Notes: generated by a model not told the origin, from the sequence alone. Counted from the first letter of the stretch, positions 35,796 to 46,681 are shown. The stretch is DNA of 64,000 nucleotides from Hyphomicrobiales bacterium (GCA_900468285.1 UBTF01000010.1:124001-188000), one strand, 5' to 3'. Made by a program: numbers and translations.

Positions 35796-36902
35796 ATGAG
35801 GATTCTGCACGTCTTTGAGACCTTGCCGGGCGGCCCCGCGACCTATCTGAACGAAACGGTCCCGGCTCAGATCGCAGTGCTGGGTGAAAAAAATGTGAGG
35901 CTACTGGTTCCCGACGCTCATGTCAGCTTTCTAAAGAACATCCCTCCCTCCTGCGTCTCCACCTTCGCGCGGAAAAGACGATTAACCGCGCTTCCTGCGC
36001 TGGGTGCCGCAGTGGCGCGACAAGTCAGGGAATTCAGGCCTGATATCGTCCATGCACATTCCACTTTTGCCGGGGCAATCGTCAGGGCAATCAGCGCGCT
36101 ACCGGGACAGTTTCCGCCAGTCGTCTATTGCCCCCATGGCTGGGTGTTCGACATGCAGACACTTGGCAACCTTAAATATCCAGCCCGATGGGTCGAGAGG
36201 GCCCTGGTCCCTCTTTCGCGAATTATTGTGGCCATCTCGGACCATGAGTATCAGCAGGGCCTCAAGGCCGGTATACCCGCGGATCGTATGAGGGTGATCG
36301 AAAACGGCATATCGTCAAGACCGCCAGAAAGTGTCCCGGCCGAGTGGAAGGACGAACGCACAAAAGTACTCTTCGTTGGTCGCCTGGACAGGCAAAAAGG
36401 CGTGGACGTTCTTCTTGAAGCTGCAGCCTCGCTTTGCGAAACGGCGGTCTTTCGCATCATTGGTGCACATGTCACAAATCGGGACCATCTCAAGCAGGCT
36501 ACCCCGGCAAATGTCGAATTCCTGGGTTGGAAGTCTGCCGAAGAGATTACGGGTCAAATGGCGGTTTGCGATGTTGTTGTAATGCCTTCGCGCTGGGAAG
36601 GCTTCGGGTTGGTTGCTCTGGAAGCAATGCGCGCTCATAAACCGGTTATTGCATCCGCCGTCGGAGGTTTGCAGTCTGTCGTAAGTGATGGCGTTACTGG
36701 CATTCTCTTTCCCGCCGGAGATCATGCGGCGCTGGCGCGAGCCATCTCGTCACGCAATCGAGAAAGCTGGGCACGAATGGGTGCGGCTGGATATCAACGC
36801 TTCATGGAGCGGTATCGCAGCGAGCGGACGAACCAGGAGCTTATGGACCTCTATCGCACCATTGTGAGTAAACCTTCCGCTGAGAGCATCAGCCGCATAT
36901 GA
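35796..36902 (+). CDS. Glycosyltransferase family 4
   Basis: A 368-aa GT4 glycosyltransferase. ATG 35796 (MRILHVFETLPGGPATYLNE) with GAGGGG just before is preferred to an ATG at 35781. The acceptor domain has VHAHSTFAGAIVRA and YCPHGWVFDMQ. The donor domain has VLFVGRLDRQKGVDVLLEA and VMPSRWEGFGLVALEAMRAH, with the Glu-x7-Glu nucleotide-sugar motif. It overlaps the next GT4 gene by ATGA. The sugar and linkage cannot be deduced. Confidence 0.92.
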   Translation: MRILHVFETLPGGPATYLNETVPAQIAVLGEKNVRLLVPDAHVSFLKNIPPSCVSTFARKRRLTALPALGAAVARQVREFRPDIVHAHSTFAGAIVRAISALPGQFPPVVYCPHGWVFDMQTLGNLKYPARWVERALVPLSRIIVAISDHEYQQGLKAGIPADRMRVIENGISSRPPESVPAEWKDERTKVLFVGRLDRQKGVDVLLEAAASLCETAVFRIIGAHVTNRDHLKQATPANVEFLGWKSAEEITGQMAVCDVVVMPSRWEGFGLVALEAMRAHKPVIASAVGGLQSVVSDGVTGILFPAGDHAALARAISSRNRESWARMGAAGYQRFMERYRSERTNQELMDLYRTIVSKPSAESISRI

Positions 36903-37975
36903 AGAATTTCATCAATGGTCGCTTCTTGTCTCAAAAAACCAGCGGCGTGCAGCGCTTCGCGCGCGAGATCGTCAAAGCATTGGATGAACATCTGATTGCT
37001 TCGGGCTCTCAGGAAGAATGGGTATTGCTGGCACCTGCCCATGCGGAGCTCGACCTTAAACTGTCGGCCATAAAGCAGCGTCATGTCGGCACTCTTTCAG
37101 GACATCTGTGGGAACAGACCCAACTCTTTGCCGCCGCCCATGCCGGTCGACTGGTAAATTTGTGCAATAGCGGCCCGATCTTGCACAGCAGAAGTCTGAC
37201 CGTCATCCATGACGCGATGATCTTTCGCACACCGGAGAATTTTTCCCGTTCCTACCGGGCTGTCCACGGATCGCTTGGGCATATTCTTGCGCGCAGAGGC
37301 AAGATCGCGACGGTCTCGGAATTCTCGCGTCGGGAGCTGGCGCAAACAATCGGCGCGACTGATGTTTCCGTTATCCCCAACAGCTGCGAGCATATGGCCA
37401 ACATTGTCCCTGACGAAACCGTCCTTGGACGCCTCGGCCTTGCTGAAAACGCCTATCTGCTTTTCGTGGGCTCTCCGACACCCAACAAGAATATCGGCCG
37501 CGCCATTGAGGCCATCTCATCCATGGGAGAACGGGCTCCCACATTCGCTATAGTCGGCGCAGCTGCCTCAAGTGTCTTCAAGGATGATGCCAGCGGCGTT
37601 GGCAAGGGCCCGCAAAACGGCCGCGTGGTCTTTACCGGGCGGCTTTCCGATGAAGAAATTGCGGCTCTTTATAAAAACGCGACGGCTCTTCTCTTTCCGA
37701 GCCTTTATGAGGGATTTGGAATTCCACCGCTGGAGGCAATGTTCCTCGGATGTCCGGTCCTGTCTTCGAATATTGAACCAGCACGCGAGGTCTGCGGCGA
37801 TGCCGCTCTCTATTTTGATCCGAATTCGATTGCTCAGATGGTTCACTCGATCGACCTGCTTTCGGAAAATCCCCAGCTACGGAGCGAGATGATCACGAAG
37901 GGCGGAGTACGGGCAGCACAGTTTTCCTGGAGCAAGAGTGCAAGCGCACTCCTCGCTGCTATTTCGCGTGCTTGA
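36899..37975 (+). CDS. Glycosyltransferase family 4
   Basis: A 358-aa GT4 enzyme, similar to the mannosyltransferase-like group starting NGRFLSQKTSGVQRFAREIV. The donor domain contains LFVGSPTPNKNIGRAIEAIS, VFTGRLSDEEIAALYKNATA and LLFPSLYEGFGIPPLEAMFL. The SLYEGFG-type motif is intact. The gene overlaps the previous one by four bases, so both are translated together. It ends 93 bp before the next GT4 gene. Confidence 0.92.
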   Translation: MKNFINGRFLSQKTSGVQRFAREIVKALDEHLIASGSQEEWVLLAPAHAELDLKLSAIKQRHVGTLSGHLWEQTQLFAAAHAGRLVNLCNSGPILHSRSLTVIHDAMIFRTPENFSRSYRAVHGSLGHILARRGKIATVSEFSRRELAQTIGATDVSVIPNSCEHMANIVPDETVLGRLGLAENAYLLFVGSPTPNKNIGRAIEAISSMGERAPTFAIVGAAASSVFKDDASGVGKGPQNGRVVFTGRLSDEEIAALYKNATALLFPSLYEGFGIPPLEAMFLGCPVLSSNIEPAREVCGDAALYFDPNSIAQMVHSIDLLSENPQLRSEMITKGGVRAAQFSWSKSASALLAAISRA

Positions 37976-38068
37976 TGTAATGTTTACGTCTGCTGAAATA
38001 ATATCCGGTCATCAGCCTCGCCAGCCCATTATCAAGAGCGAGTGCGTCATGGAGAAAATGCGAAGCCG

Positions 38069-39325
38069 ATGAAAATCTGTATCGTCGCACAGACATTCGC
38101 ACCTCAGGAGGAGGGGGGTGCAGAAATCGTGGCACGCATGTGCGCGGCAGAACTTTCGCGTTATCACGACGTCATCATTCTTTCTCTAGGGCTTGAAGGC
38201 GATGCGGTCGCCCCGCCCGGTGAAAGCGTCAACAGTGATGGCATCAGGGTCCTTAGAATAAACTGGCACAACAGCTATCTGCCTGGTCCACGCAAACCCG
38301 CAGTGGGTAAGCTTACCAAGCTGGCCTGGCATATTCGGAGCGCCTTGGGTGCCACTTCGACACGGGAAATGATGGAGTTACTGGCCCGGGAAAAGGTCGA
38401 CCTCGTCTACGCGCATAATTCCGCTCGTATGCAGCCAGCTATCTTTGCGGCCACAAGTGCGCTGAATATTCCGCTCTGCCTGCACCTGCATGATTATGCT
38501 CTGCTTTGCCCAAAATCGAGCATGTTCCGAAGCTCTGGAAACTGTGCAAAGCCCTGCCTGGAATGTCGTATTCTCACCTCACGTATCAAATCCAGCAAGG
38601 GCGATGGCGTCACGGCAATTTCGGTCAGCGACGCGTTGCGCCAGCGATACCTGAAAAACGATGTTCTGCCGAATGCGGATTGGCATGTCCTGCTCAATGC
38701 CAATCGCAGCGAGGCTCTGTTCCACGCCCCGCTGGTGGGACGAAAAAGTGGCGTGAGCGAGCGCTTTACCTTTGGCTATCTCGGCGCGCTGGCAGAAGAG
38801 AAAGGCGTCGAAGATCTTATTTCCGGATTTCTCAAGCTCTCCAATCCTGAAAAGGCGACACTGTTGATCGCCGGTCGCGGTCGTGAGGACTATGTCCAAC
38901 ATTTGAAATCACTTGTTGGAAACGCACCTGTGCAGTTTCTTGGATTTGTCCCGCCGGAAGAAGTCTACAGACTTGCTGATGTCATCGTCGTTCCGTCTCG
39001 CTGGCACGAGCCGCAGAGCCTGATCCTGATGGAGGCGGCGACTTATGGTGTTCCCGTCATCGGAACCGAACGGGGCGGCACCCCGGAAATCCTTCGCGAT
39101 CTGGGAACCGGCTGGTGCTACGATCCCGACCGGGAAGGCGATCTGTTAAGAGTACTGGAAAAAGCGCTGGCAATCGGTGTCGATCGGTGGTGGATCGAAA
39201 GAGACACGCATTTCCCCGGCATAGAAGGGTTCAAGGGAACGTCCGAATCCTCTCAATATTATGAAAAGCTCAACGCTATCCTGGTGGCGGCACATTCAGG
39301 CAGAAGGCCAGCGTCCGATCTTTGA
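38069..39325 (+). CDS. Glycosyltransferase family 4 (paralogue of 34275 gene)
   Basis: A 418-aa GT4 enzyme starting at ATG 38069; the frame is open to a GTG at 38042. Motifs are FGYLGALAEEKGVEDLISGF, GFVPPEEVYRLADVIVVPSR and ATYGVPVIGTERGGTPEI. A Cys group CAKPCLEC lies near residue 163, after YALLCPKSSMF. It is clearly homologous over its whole length to the protein of 34275-35510, on the opposite strand, pointing to an old inverted duplication around the two central GT genes. Confidence 0.92.
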   Translation: MKICIVAQTFAPQEEGGAEIVARMCAAELSRYHDVIILSLGLEGDAVAPPGESVNSDGIRVLRINWHNSYLPGPRKPAVGKLTKLAWHIRSALGATSTREMMELLAREKVDLVYAHNSARMQPAIFAATSALNIPLCLHLHDYALLCPKSSMFRSSGNCAKPCLECRILTSRIKSSKGDGVTAISVSDALRQRYLKNDVLPNADWHVLLNANRSEALFHAPLVGRKSGVSERFTFGYLGALAEEKGVEDLISGFLKLSNPEKATLLIAGRGREDYVQHLKSLVGNAPVQFLGFVPPEEVYRLADVIVVPSRWHEPQSLILMEAATYGVPVIGTERGGTPEILRDLGTGWCYDPDREGDLLRVLEKALAIGVDRWWIERDTHFPGIEGFKGTSESSQYYEKLNAILVAAHSGRRPASDL

Positions 39326-39445
39326 GCTGTAGCGTGAGGGACCGTGGCGCCGCAGCGTCAAGACTATCTCAAGTATTGTTTAATATCGCTCAGGCATTGT
39401 CACAGCGCGTTTCGCAAGGGTTGGGGGTCAAGGGGGATGAATGCC

Positions 39446-41269
39446 ATGGTCGGTCTGCATGAGATAAAGGGAAAGAACGCCCAGATCGCTGCGGATTACC
39501 CCGTGACATTCGCAGATACCGTTGGTCTTTTCAGGCCGGCAGATGCGCAGCTGGTTCCCGAAAATTCCTCCTTGGTGGGTCCAGAGATGACGGATACGGC
39601 GGTATTGTTCGTCGGCTCCTGGGGATTTGAGGAACTCTGCGCGCGCAAATTCTGGCAACGTCTTGCCGTCGAGCTTTCAAAGCGCGGCATGGCGAGCATG
39701 CGCTTCGATTATCCCGGAACCGGTGACGCCCTTGATCGCGCCAGCTATGATGCCGGTCTTGATATCTGGCTTGAAACAACGCGGACAGCTGCGGAAAAGT
39801 TGAAGGCACTATCTGGTGCGGACCGCATCTTGTTTGTCGGGCACGGCATTGGCGGTGCAATCGCGTGGAATGTAGCAGAGCAATCGGGGGGCGTTGCGGG
39901 TCTGGCCCTTGCCGCACCCGCATTGTCCGGTCGTCACTGGTTGAGAGAATTCGTTGCTCTAAGCCGGATCGCCAATCAGGGATCGATTCCCAACACCGGT
40001 ACCAGTGGTCCGTCCATGGGAGAGCAGGTCATTCCCGAACCGGTAGCGGCAGGCCTGCGCAAGCTAAACATCGCATCGGGCACAAAGGCACCCGCAGCCG
40101 ACATATTGCTGCTCCAGCAGGAAAACCGTCACGCTGATGTGGAGTTTGCCGAGCACATAAAGACGCTTGGCGTAGACACCAGAGCCCTCGTGTTCGAGGG
40201 CTATGATCGATTCATCCGGGATGTGCTGTTTTCAGTGCCACCGACCTCCGCCATTGAAACATTGGCCGAATGGGCAGCCAAAATCGCAAGTCAGGCCCCA
40301 AAACGCGTCCATGAGCCATTCGCTCTGCCAACAACCGCCGCCCTGCAGGGGGAAGGTTTTCGGGAAACGCCCGTGCGGTTTGGACAGGATAACCGGCTGT
40401 ATGGCGTGCTCTCGGAGCCAACAGGTCCACGCACCGGTGCGACCGTGCTTGTTCTCCCGACCGGCTATGAGCGTGCGTCTGGCTGGGGTCGGATATCTGC
40501 CAAGCTTTGCAGGGATCTCGCAAAGTCCGGCGTGCCAAGTCTGCGTTTCGACATGGCCAACATCGCTGACAGTCCAGCAGTTCCCGGTCGGCCGGAGCAG
40601 ATCATCTACGGGGAAGGGCAACTGGAAGATATCGATGCCGCCATGCAGTTTCTGGAAGAACGACGTCTGTTCCCCGTCGTCGTGACGGGGCGGTGCAGCG
40701 GCGGTTGGGCCGCCTTCCAGAGTGGTGTCAGGGACAGACGTTTCAGCGGCGTCGTGCCGGTCAATGTTTTCGATTTCTATATCCCGGACGATGCCGATGT
40801 AGAGGCATTGCTGATTTCATCGCGTCAACCTCTGGCAAGCTATGGCGCGAAGCTGATGTCGTCCACATTCTGGCGTCGGGTCCTCAGCGGCGAGGTGCGC
40901 GTCAAAAATGGCATAGTTAATCTATGGGCCATGATTGTTGGAAAATTTGTGTCATTCACCACACCGCTCATGGTGCGCTTTCCGTTCCTTTCCCCACGTT
41001 TCAAACAGCTCTCGCGGGATTTCAACGCCGTTGTGGCCAACGACACGCGTATGACAATCATCTTTACCGAAGGCGATATCGGTGCCGCGATGATGGAAAC
41101 GAATTTTGGCCCGCGTGGACGATTGCTGACCAGCCGCTATGGCAATCCACGCATCGTTTACATCGCCGATGCGGACCATAACTTGACGACGGCGGAAGCG
41201 AGGCACGCCTGGGCAGATGAGGTCAGACTGATCGCTCTGCAATTTCCACCGGAAAGCAAGGCCGGATAG
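39446..41269 (+). CDS. Two-domain alpha/beta hydrolase of the polysaccharide cluster
   Basis: A 607-aa protein if ATG 39446 is used (AGGGGG nine bases upstream; an ATG at 39437 abuts that site). Two alpha/beta-hydrolase domains lie in tandem, about residues 25-300 and 310-600. In domain 1 the nucleophile elbow reads GHGIG with Gly134 where Ser is expected. In domain 2 it reads GRCSG with Cys417 as the candidate nucleophile. The domain 2 His is likely that of IADADHNLT. Hydrolases of this kind occur in exopolysaccharide/exosortase-type clusters with unclear roles. Possible roles are acyl transfer or deacylation on the polysaccharide (inference). Confidence 0.8.
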   Translation: MVGLHEIKGKNAQIAADYPVTFADTVGLFRPADAQLVPENSSLVGPEMTDTAVLFVGSWGFEELCARKFWQRLAVELSKRGMASMRFDYPGTGDALDRASYDAGLDIWLETTRTAAEKLKALSGADRILFVGHGIGGAIAWNVAEQSGGVAGLALAAPALSGRHWLREFVALSRIANQGSIPNTGTSGPSMGEQVIPEPVAAGLRKLNIASGTKAPAADILLLQQENRHADVEFAEHIKTLGVDTRALVFEGYDRFIRDVLFSVPPTSAIETLAEWAAKIASQAPKRVHEPFALPTTAALQGEGFRETPVRFGQDNRLYGVLSEPTGPRTGATVLVLPTGYERASGWGRISAKLCRDLAKSGVPSLRFDMANIADSPAVPGRPEQIIYGEGQLEDIDAAMQFLEERRLFPVVVTGRCSGGWAAFQSGVRDRRFSGVVPVNVFDFYIPDDADVEALLISSRQPLASYGAKLMSSTFWRRVLSGEVRVKNGIVNLWAMIVGKFVSFTTPLMVRFPFLSPRFKQLSRDFNAVVANDTRMTIIFTEGDIGAAMMETNFGPRGRLLTSRYGNPRIVYIADADHNLTTAEARHAWADEVRLIALQFPPESKAG

Positions 41270-41272
41270 AAT

Positions 41273-41737
41273 TCACTCACCGGTGAAGGCAGCCGAACGG
41301 CGGACGAAGGTTTTCGTGGCAAAGTTGGACTGGATACGAGCAACGCCGGGTACGGTCGTCAGAAAATCGAGAAGCTGCTGATAATGCGCGAGGTCTCTGA
41401 CCATGGCGTGAATCAGGTAGTCCGAACTGCCACTGGTTTGGTAGCCTCCCACCACCTCGGGCATGGACGCGACGCTATGCTCGAATGTCACAAGGGCATC
41501 CTTGATCTGCCGTTCCAGTGTGACGGATATGAACACGCCCATGTTCCCCAACAGGCGGTTTTCGTCAAAGACTGCTGTATATCCTCTGATAATTCCCTGT
41601 TCCTCCAACTTGCGGACACGCCGCAGGGTTGGCGAAAATGACAGGCCTATACGGTCGGCAAGATCACGCCAACTGATGCGCCCATCCTCGCTGAGGACAT
41701 GCAATATTTTCTGGTCGAAGCTATCGAGTTCCATCAT
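41273..41737 (-). CDS. bkdR: Lrp/AsnC-family regulator of the branched-chain keto acid operon
   Basis: A 154-aa Lrp-type regulator; ATG 41737 and ATG 41734 are both possible. N-terminal winged helix with SWRDLADRIGLSFSPTLRRV (residues 22-41) and a C-terminal RAM domain (VGGYQTSGSSDYLIHAMVRD). It is divergent from the acyl-CoA dehydrogenase/bkd operon with 261 bp between, as bkdR is in Pseudomonas and rhizobia, where it activates bkd genes with branched-chain amino acids as effectors. Two GATCAAATGAT repeats directly upstream are candidate binding sites. Confidence 0.88.
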   Translation of the reverse strand: MMELDSFDQKILHVLSEDGRISWRDLADRIGLSFSPTLRRVRKLEEQGIIRGYTAVFDENRLLGNMGVFISVTLERQIKDALVTFEHSVASMPEVVGGYQTSGSSDYLIHAMVRDLAHYQQLLDFLTTVPGVARIQSNFATKTFVRRSAAFTGE

Positions 41738-41738
41738 G

Positions 41739-41781
41739 GATCAAATGATCTCACCTTTTGTCAAATTCTAGATCAAATGAT
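41739..41781. promoter_or_regulatory. Direct repeats upstream of bkdR, candidate Lrp-type sites
   Basis: GATCAAATGAT occurs at 41739-41749 and 41771-41781, 32 bp apart start to start, which is about three helical turns. Each is nearly palindromic. The spacing on one DNA face and the position next to the regulator start suit Lrp-family binding. Confidence 0.5.
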
Positions 41782-41998
41782 TGAAGATGGCAATTAATGC
41801 TACTCTGTTTGGTTTTGAATCGTAAAGGATGTGGTGTTACCGTTCATATGCAACCTGAGTGATTTTTCATCGGTTGTAGCGCTTCAGCCTTGGAGGAGGG
41901 GAAAAGCGCAAATGGCTCTTTCCAAGGAGGTGGAAAGTGACTGCATCAGGCAAACGGCGAAGCCCAGTTGGCATCGCGGCCTTCCTTAAGGAGGCTGT

Positions 41999-43126
41999 AT
42001 GATACTCAACGAATCTCAGCAGCAAATCAAAGACATGGCTCGTGCCTTTGCGCATGATCGATTGTCGCCAGGCGCAGCCGAGCGGGACCGCGAAAGTCGA
42101 TTTCCCGCAAAGGAATTGCGGGAAATGGGTGAGCTGGGCTTTCTCGGAATGCTGGTTGACGAAGACTATGGTGGATCCGATGTCGGAGCCGTTGCCTATG
42201 CGGTGGCTCTGGAGGAAATCGCTGCGGCAGATGGATCATGCTCAACGATCATGAGCGTGCACAATTCGGTTGGATGCGTGCCCATCCTTAAATTCGGTAC
42301 GGAAGAGCAGCGAAACCGTTTTCTCCCGAAACTGAGCAGCGGCGAATGGATCGGCGGCTTTGCACTGACCGAACCCCATGCGGGATCAGACGCCTCCAAC
42401 CTTAGGACTCGCGCCATTCGCGATGGCGACGACTACGTGATCAATGGCGCAAAACAATTCATCACGTCCGGCAAAAACGGGGATGTCATCATCGTCTTTG
42501 CCGTAACTGACCCACAGGCGGGCAAGAAGGGCATCTCTGCCTTCATTGTTCCCACGAACACACCAGGTTACGAGGTTATAAGGGTCGAGGAAAAGCTTGG
42601 CCTGCATTCCTCCGATACCTGTCAGCTTGCCTTCACGGACATGCGTGTGCCCGCATCCTTGCGGCTGGGTGGAGAGGGTGAGGGATACAGGATCGCACTG
42701 GCCAATCTTGAAGGTGGGCGCATCGGCATAGCCGCCCAGGCGGTTGGTATGGCGCGCGCCGCCTTCGAGGCGGCGAAGGATTATTCCAGTCAGCGAAAAG
42801 CATTCGGAAAGGCAATCAGCGAACATCAGGCGGTTGCTTTCCGGCTTGCAGACATGGCCGTGCAGATCGAGGCTGCCCGGCAGCTGGTTCTTCACGCCGC
42901 AGCCTTGAAAGAGGCAGGCGAGCCCTGCCTTTCGCAGGCATCCATGGCGAAGCTTTTTGCATCTGAAATGGCGGAGCGTGTTTGCTCCGACGCCATCCAG
43001 ATCCATGGCGGCTACGGCTACATGGCCGATTACCCTGTCGAGCGGATCTATAGAGATGTTCGGATATGCCAGATTTACGAAGGAACGAGCGATGTTCAGC
43101 GCATGGTGATTGCGCGCGGTTTGTGA
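41999..43126 (+). CDS. Acyl-CoA dehydrogenase (isobutyryl/short-branched-chain type)
   Basis: A 375-aa FAD enzyme, full family length, with AAGGAGG before the ATG. FAD and substrate motifs include [20 protein letters not shown] (near residue 120), [18 protein letters not shown], and the C-terminal [20 protein letters not shown] followed by YEGTSDVQR, whose Glu is the catalytic base in this family. In a valine operon ending with 3-hydroxyisobutyrate dehydrogenase the likely substrate is isobutyryl-CoA. No enoyl-CoA hydratase or 3-hydroxyisobutyryl-CoA hydrolase gene is present in the window, so those steps must be encoded elsewhere. Confidence 0.92.
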   Translation: MILNESQQQIKDMARAFAHDRLSPGAAERDRESRFPAKELREMGELGFLGMLVDEDYGGSDVGAVAYAVALEEIAAADGSCSTIMSVHNSVGCVPILKFGTEEQRNRFLPKLSSGEWIGGFALTEPHAGSDASNLRTRAIRDGDDYVINGAKQFITSGKNGDVIIVFAVTDPQAGKKGISAFIVPTNTPGYEVIRVEEKLGLHSSDTCQLAFTDMRVPASLRLGGEGEGYRIALANLEGGRIGIAAQAVGMARAAFEAAKDYSSQRKAFGKAISEHQAVAFRLADMAVQIEAARQLVLHAAALKEAGEPCLSQASMAKLFASEMAERVCSDAIQIHGGYGYMADYPVERIYRDVRICQIYEGTSDVQRMVIARGL

Positions 43127-43143
43127 TGGTTTCGACCGCTTGA

Positions 43144-44412
<1,269 letters not shown>

Positions 44413-44413
44413 C

Positions 44414-45427
44414 ATGACAAGAATGACGATGATCGAAGCTGTGCGCAGTGCCATGGACGTCTCCATGGGACGCGATGAGAATGTCGTGGTTTTTGGCGAG
44501 GATGTTGGTTACTTCGGCGGCGTCTTCCGCGCCACGCAGGGGCTTCAGGCCAAGTACGGACGCACGCGTTGCTTCGACGCGCCCATCAGCGAGTCCGGCA
44601 TCGTAGGGACGGCAATCGGGATGGCTGCCTATGGTTTGCGCCCATGCATCGAAATCCAGTTCGCGGATTACATGTACCCTGCTTACGACCAGATCACGCA
44701 GGAAGCAGCCCGTATCCGCTACCGCTCAAATGGTGATTTTACCTGCCCCATCGTTATTAGAATGCCGACCGGCGGTGGTATTTTCGGTGGACAGACGCAC
44801 AGCCAGAGCCCCGAGGCGCTTTTTACCCACGTCTGCGGCCTGAAGGTAATCGTTCCGTCCAATCCCTATGATGCCAAGGGATTGCTGATGTCTGCCATAG
44901 AGGATCCCGATCCGGTCATGTTTCTGGAGCCGAAGCGGCTTTATAACGGGCCGTTTGATGGTCATCATGATCGGCCTGTCGTGCCATGGTCCAAACATGA
45001 TCTGGGCGAGGTGCCGGAAGGTCACTACACCATTCCAATTGGCAAGGCAGAAATTCGCCGCCCAGGTACACAGGTTACCATCATTGCCTATGGGACAATG
45101 GTGCATGTGGCTTTGGCAGCAGCGGAAGAGACGGGCATCGACGCCGAGGTGATCGATCTGCGCAGCCTGCTTCCACTCGATCTCGATACCATCGTGGCAT
45201 CTGTTGCAAAGACCGGCCGTTGCCTCATGGTGCATGAGGCAACGCTGACCTCCGGCTTCGGAGCGGAGGTCGTCTCACTCGTTCAGGAGCACTGCTTCTA
45301 TCACCTTGAAGCCCCGATCATCCGGGTTGCCGGATGGGACACGCCTTATCCCCATGCGCAGGAGTGGGATTACTTCCCCGGCCCCGCCCGTGTCGGGCGC
45401 GCACTGATTGAATTGATGGAGGCGTGA
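44414..45427 (+). CDS. bkdA2: Branched-chain 2-oxoacid dehydrogenase E1 beta subunit
   Basis: A 337-aa transketolase-like subunit starting MTRMTMIEAVRSAMDVSMGR with GEDVGYFGGVFRATQGL near residue 30 and PTGGGIFGGQTHSQSPEALF near 118. The C-terminal transketolase domain covers about 210-330 (VTIIAYGTMVHVALAAAEE). It forms the heterotetrameric E1 with the upstream subunit and is followed after two bases by E2. No anomaly seen. Confidence 0.95.
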   Translation: MTRMTMIEAVRSAMDVSMGRDENVVVFGEDVGYFGGVFRATQGLQAKYGRTRCFDAPISESGIVGTAIGMAAYGLRPCIEIQFADYMYPAYDQITQEAARIRYRSNGDFTCPIVIRMPTGGGIFGGQTHSQSPEALFTHVCGLKVIVPSNPYDAKGLLMSAIEDPDPVMFLEPKRLYNGPFDGHHDRPVVPWSKHDLGEVPEGHYTIPIGKAEIRRPGTQVTIIAYGTMVHVALAAAEETGIDAEVIDLRSLLPLDLDTIVASVAKTGRCLMVHEATLTSGFGAEVVSLVQEHCFYHLEAPIIRVAGWDTPYPHAQEWDYFPGPARVGRALIELMEA

Positions 45428-45429
45428 CC

Positions 45430-46674
45430 ATGGCCGAATATGTTCTGAAAATGCCTGATGTGGGTGAGGGCGTTGCTGAGGCCGAACTTGTGGAATGGCA
45501 CGTCAAGCCCGGTGATGTCGTTCGGGAAGACATGGTTCTTGCGGCGGTTATGACGGACAAAGCGACCATTGAAATACCCGCACCTGTGGCGGGAACCGTG
45601 ACATGGATTGCCGTGGATGTTGGGCAAACCGTTGCCGTCAAGGCACCGCTGGTTCGCATCGAGACAGAGGAAAGCAGTGGCGAGGCTGCCGAAACGCCTG
45701 CTAGCGTGACGATTCCTGCTGCTTCTGAAGCCGCCAAAGTGCCGAAGCCCGAAGTTCAGGCCGCGGAACCCCCAGTACAATCTGCGCCGTTAAATGCACC
45801 GTTGCAAAAGCCATTGGCCTCTCCGGCTGTGCGGCGGCGGGCATTGGACGCCGGTATCGATCTGCGCCAGCTCGCTGGCAGCGGACCTGCAGGGCGGATC
45901 ACGCATGATGATATCGAGACTTTTCTGGCGGCGGGAACCCGTGCTCCAACTCCATCCGGGCGCAATCGGAAGACGGTGGTTGAAGAGATCAAAATCACCG
46001 GCTTGAGGCGCAGGATCGCGGAAAAGATGGCTCTTTCCGTATCCCGCATTCCCCACATTACCTATGTCGAGGAGGTAGATGTCAGCGATCTGGAGGAATT
46101 GCGTGCCAAGATGAATGCGGCACGTCGGCCAGAACAGACCAAGCTGACGATCCTGCCCTTCCTCATGCAGGCCATCGTCAAGACCGTGGCCGAGCAGCCA
46201 GCGTTGAATGCAACGTTTGACGACGCTGCCGGTGTGATCAGCAGACATGCCGCCGTCCATATCGGCGTCGCCACACAGACGGGAGCCGGTCTGATCGTGC
46301 CTGTCGTTCGACACGCAGAAGAGCGAGGAATCTGGGAATGTGCTGCCGAACTTTCGCGGGTGGCGGAGGCGGCAAGGACAGGAAGTGCGCAGCGGGAGGA
46401 ACTCTCCGGCTCCACCATTACCGTCAGTTCGCTGGGCGCGCTTGGCGGCATTGCTTCCACGCCGCTGATCAACCACCCGGAGGTCGCCATCATAGGTGTG
46501 AACAAGATTGTCGTCCGACCGGTTTGGGATGGCAGCCAGTTTGTGCCGCGCAAGATGATGAACCTTTCTTCCAGCTTTGATCACCGCATCATCGACGGAT
46601 GGGATGCTGCGAATTTCATCCAGCGCATCAAGGCACTGCTTGAAACGCCAGCCCTGATTTTCATTGAAAGCTGA
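45430..46674 (+). CDS. bkdB: Branched-chain 2-oxoacid dehydrogenase E2, dihydrolipoyl acyltransferase
   Basis: A 414-aa E2 protein; ATG 45430 is preferred over GTG 45424. One N-terminal lipoyl domain (residues 1-78) carries the lipoylated Lys in MTDKATIEIP. A Pro/Ala/Glu-rich linker (80-130) follows, then the peripheral-subunit-binding domain (SPAVRRRALDAGIDLRQLAG, about 135-170) and the catalytic domain with the active-site motif DHRIIDGWDAANF near 375-388. All catalytic parts are present. It transfers the branched acyl group to CoA. Confidence 0.95.
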   Translation: MAEYVLKMPDVGEGVAEAELVEWHVKPGDVVREDMVLAAVMTDKATIEIPAPVAGTVTWIAVDVGQTVAVKAPLVRIETEESSGEAAETPASVTIPAASEAAKVPKPEVQAAEPPVQSAPLNAPLQKPLASPAVRRRALDAGIDLRQLAGSGPAGRITHDDIETFLAAGTRAPTPSGRNRKTVVEEIKITGLRRRIAEKMALSVSRIPHITYVEEVDVSDLEELRAKMNAARRPEQTKLTILPFLMQAIVKTVAEQPALNATFDDAAGVISRHAAVHIGVATQTGAGLIVPVVRHAEERGIWECAAELSRVAEAARTGSAQREELSGSTITVSSLGALGGIASTPLINHPEVAIIGVNKIVVRPVWDGSQFVPRKMMNLSSSFDHRIIDGWDAANFIQRIKALLETPALIFIES

Positions 46675-46681
46675 GGCCGAC

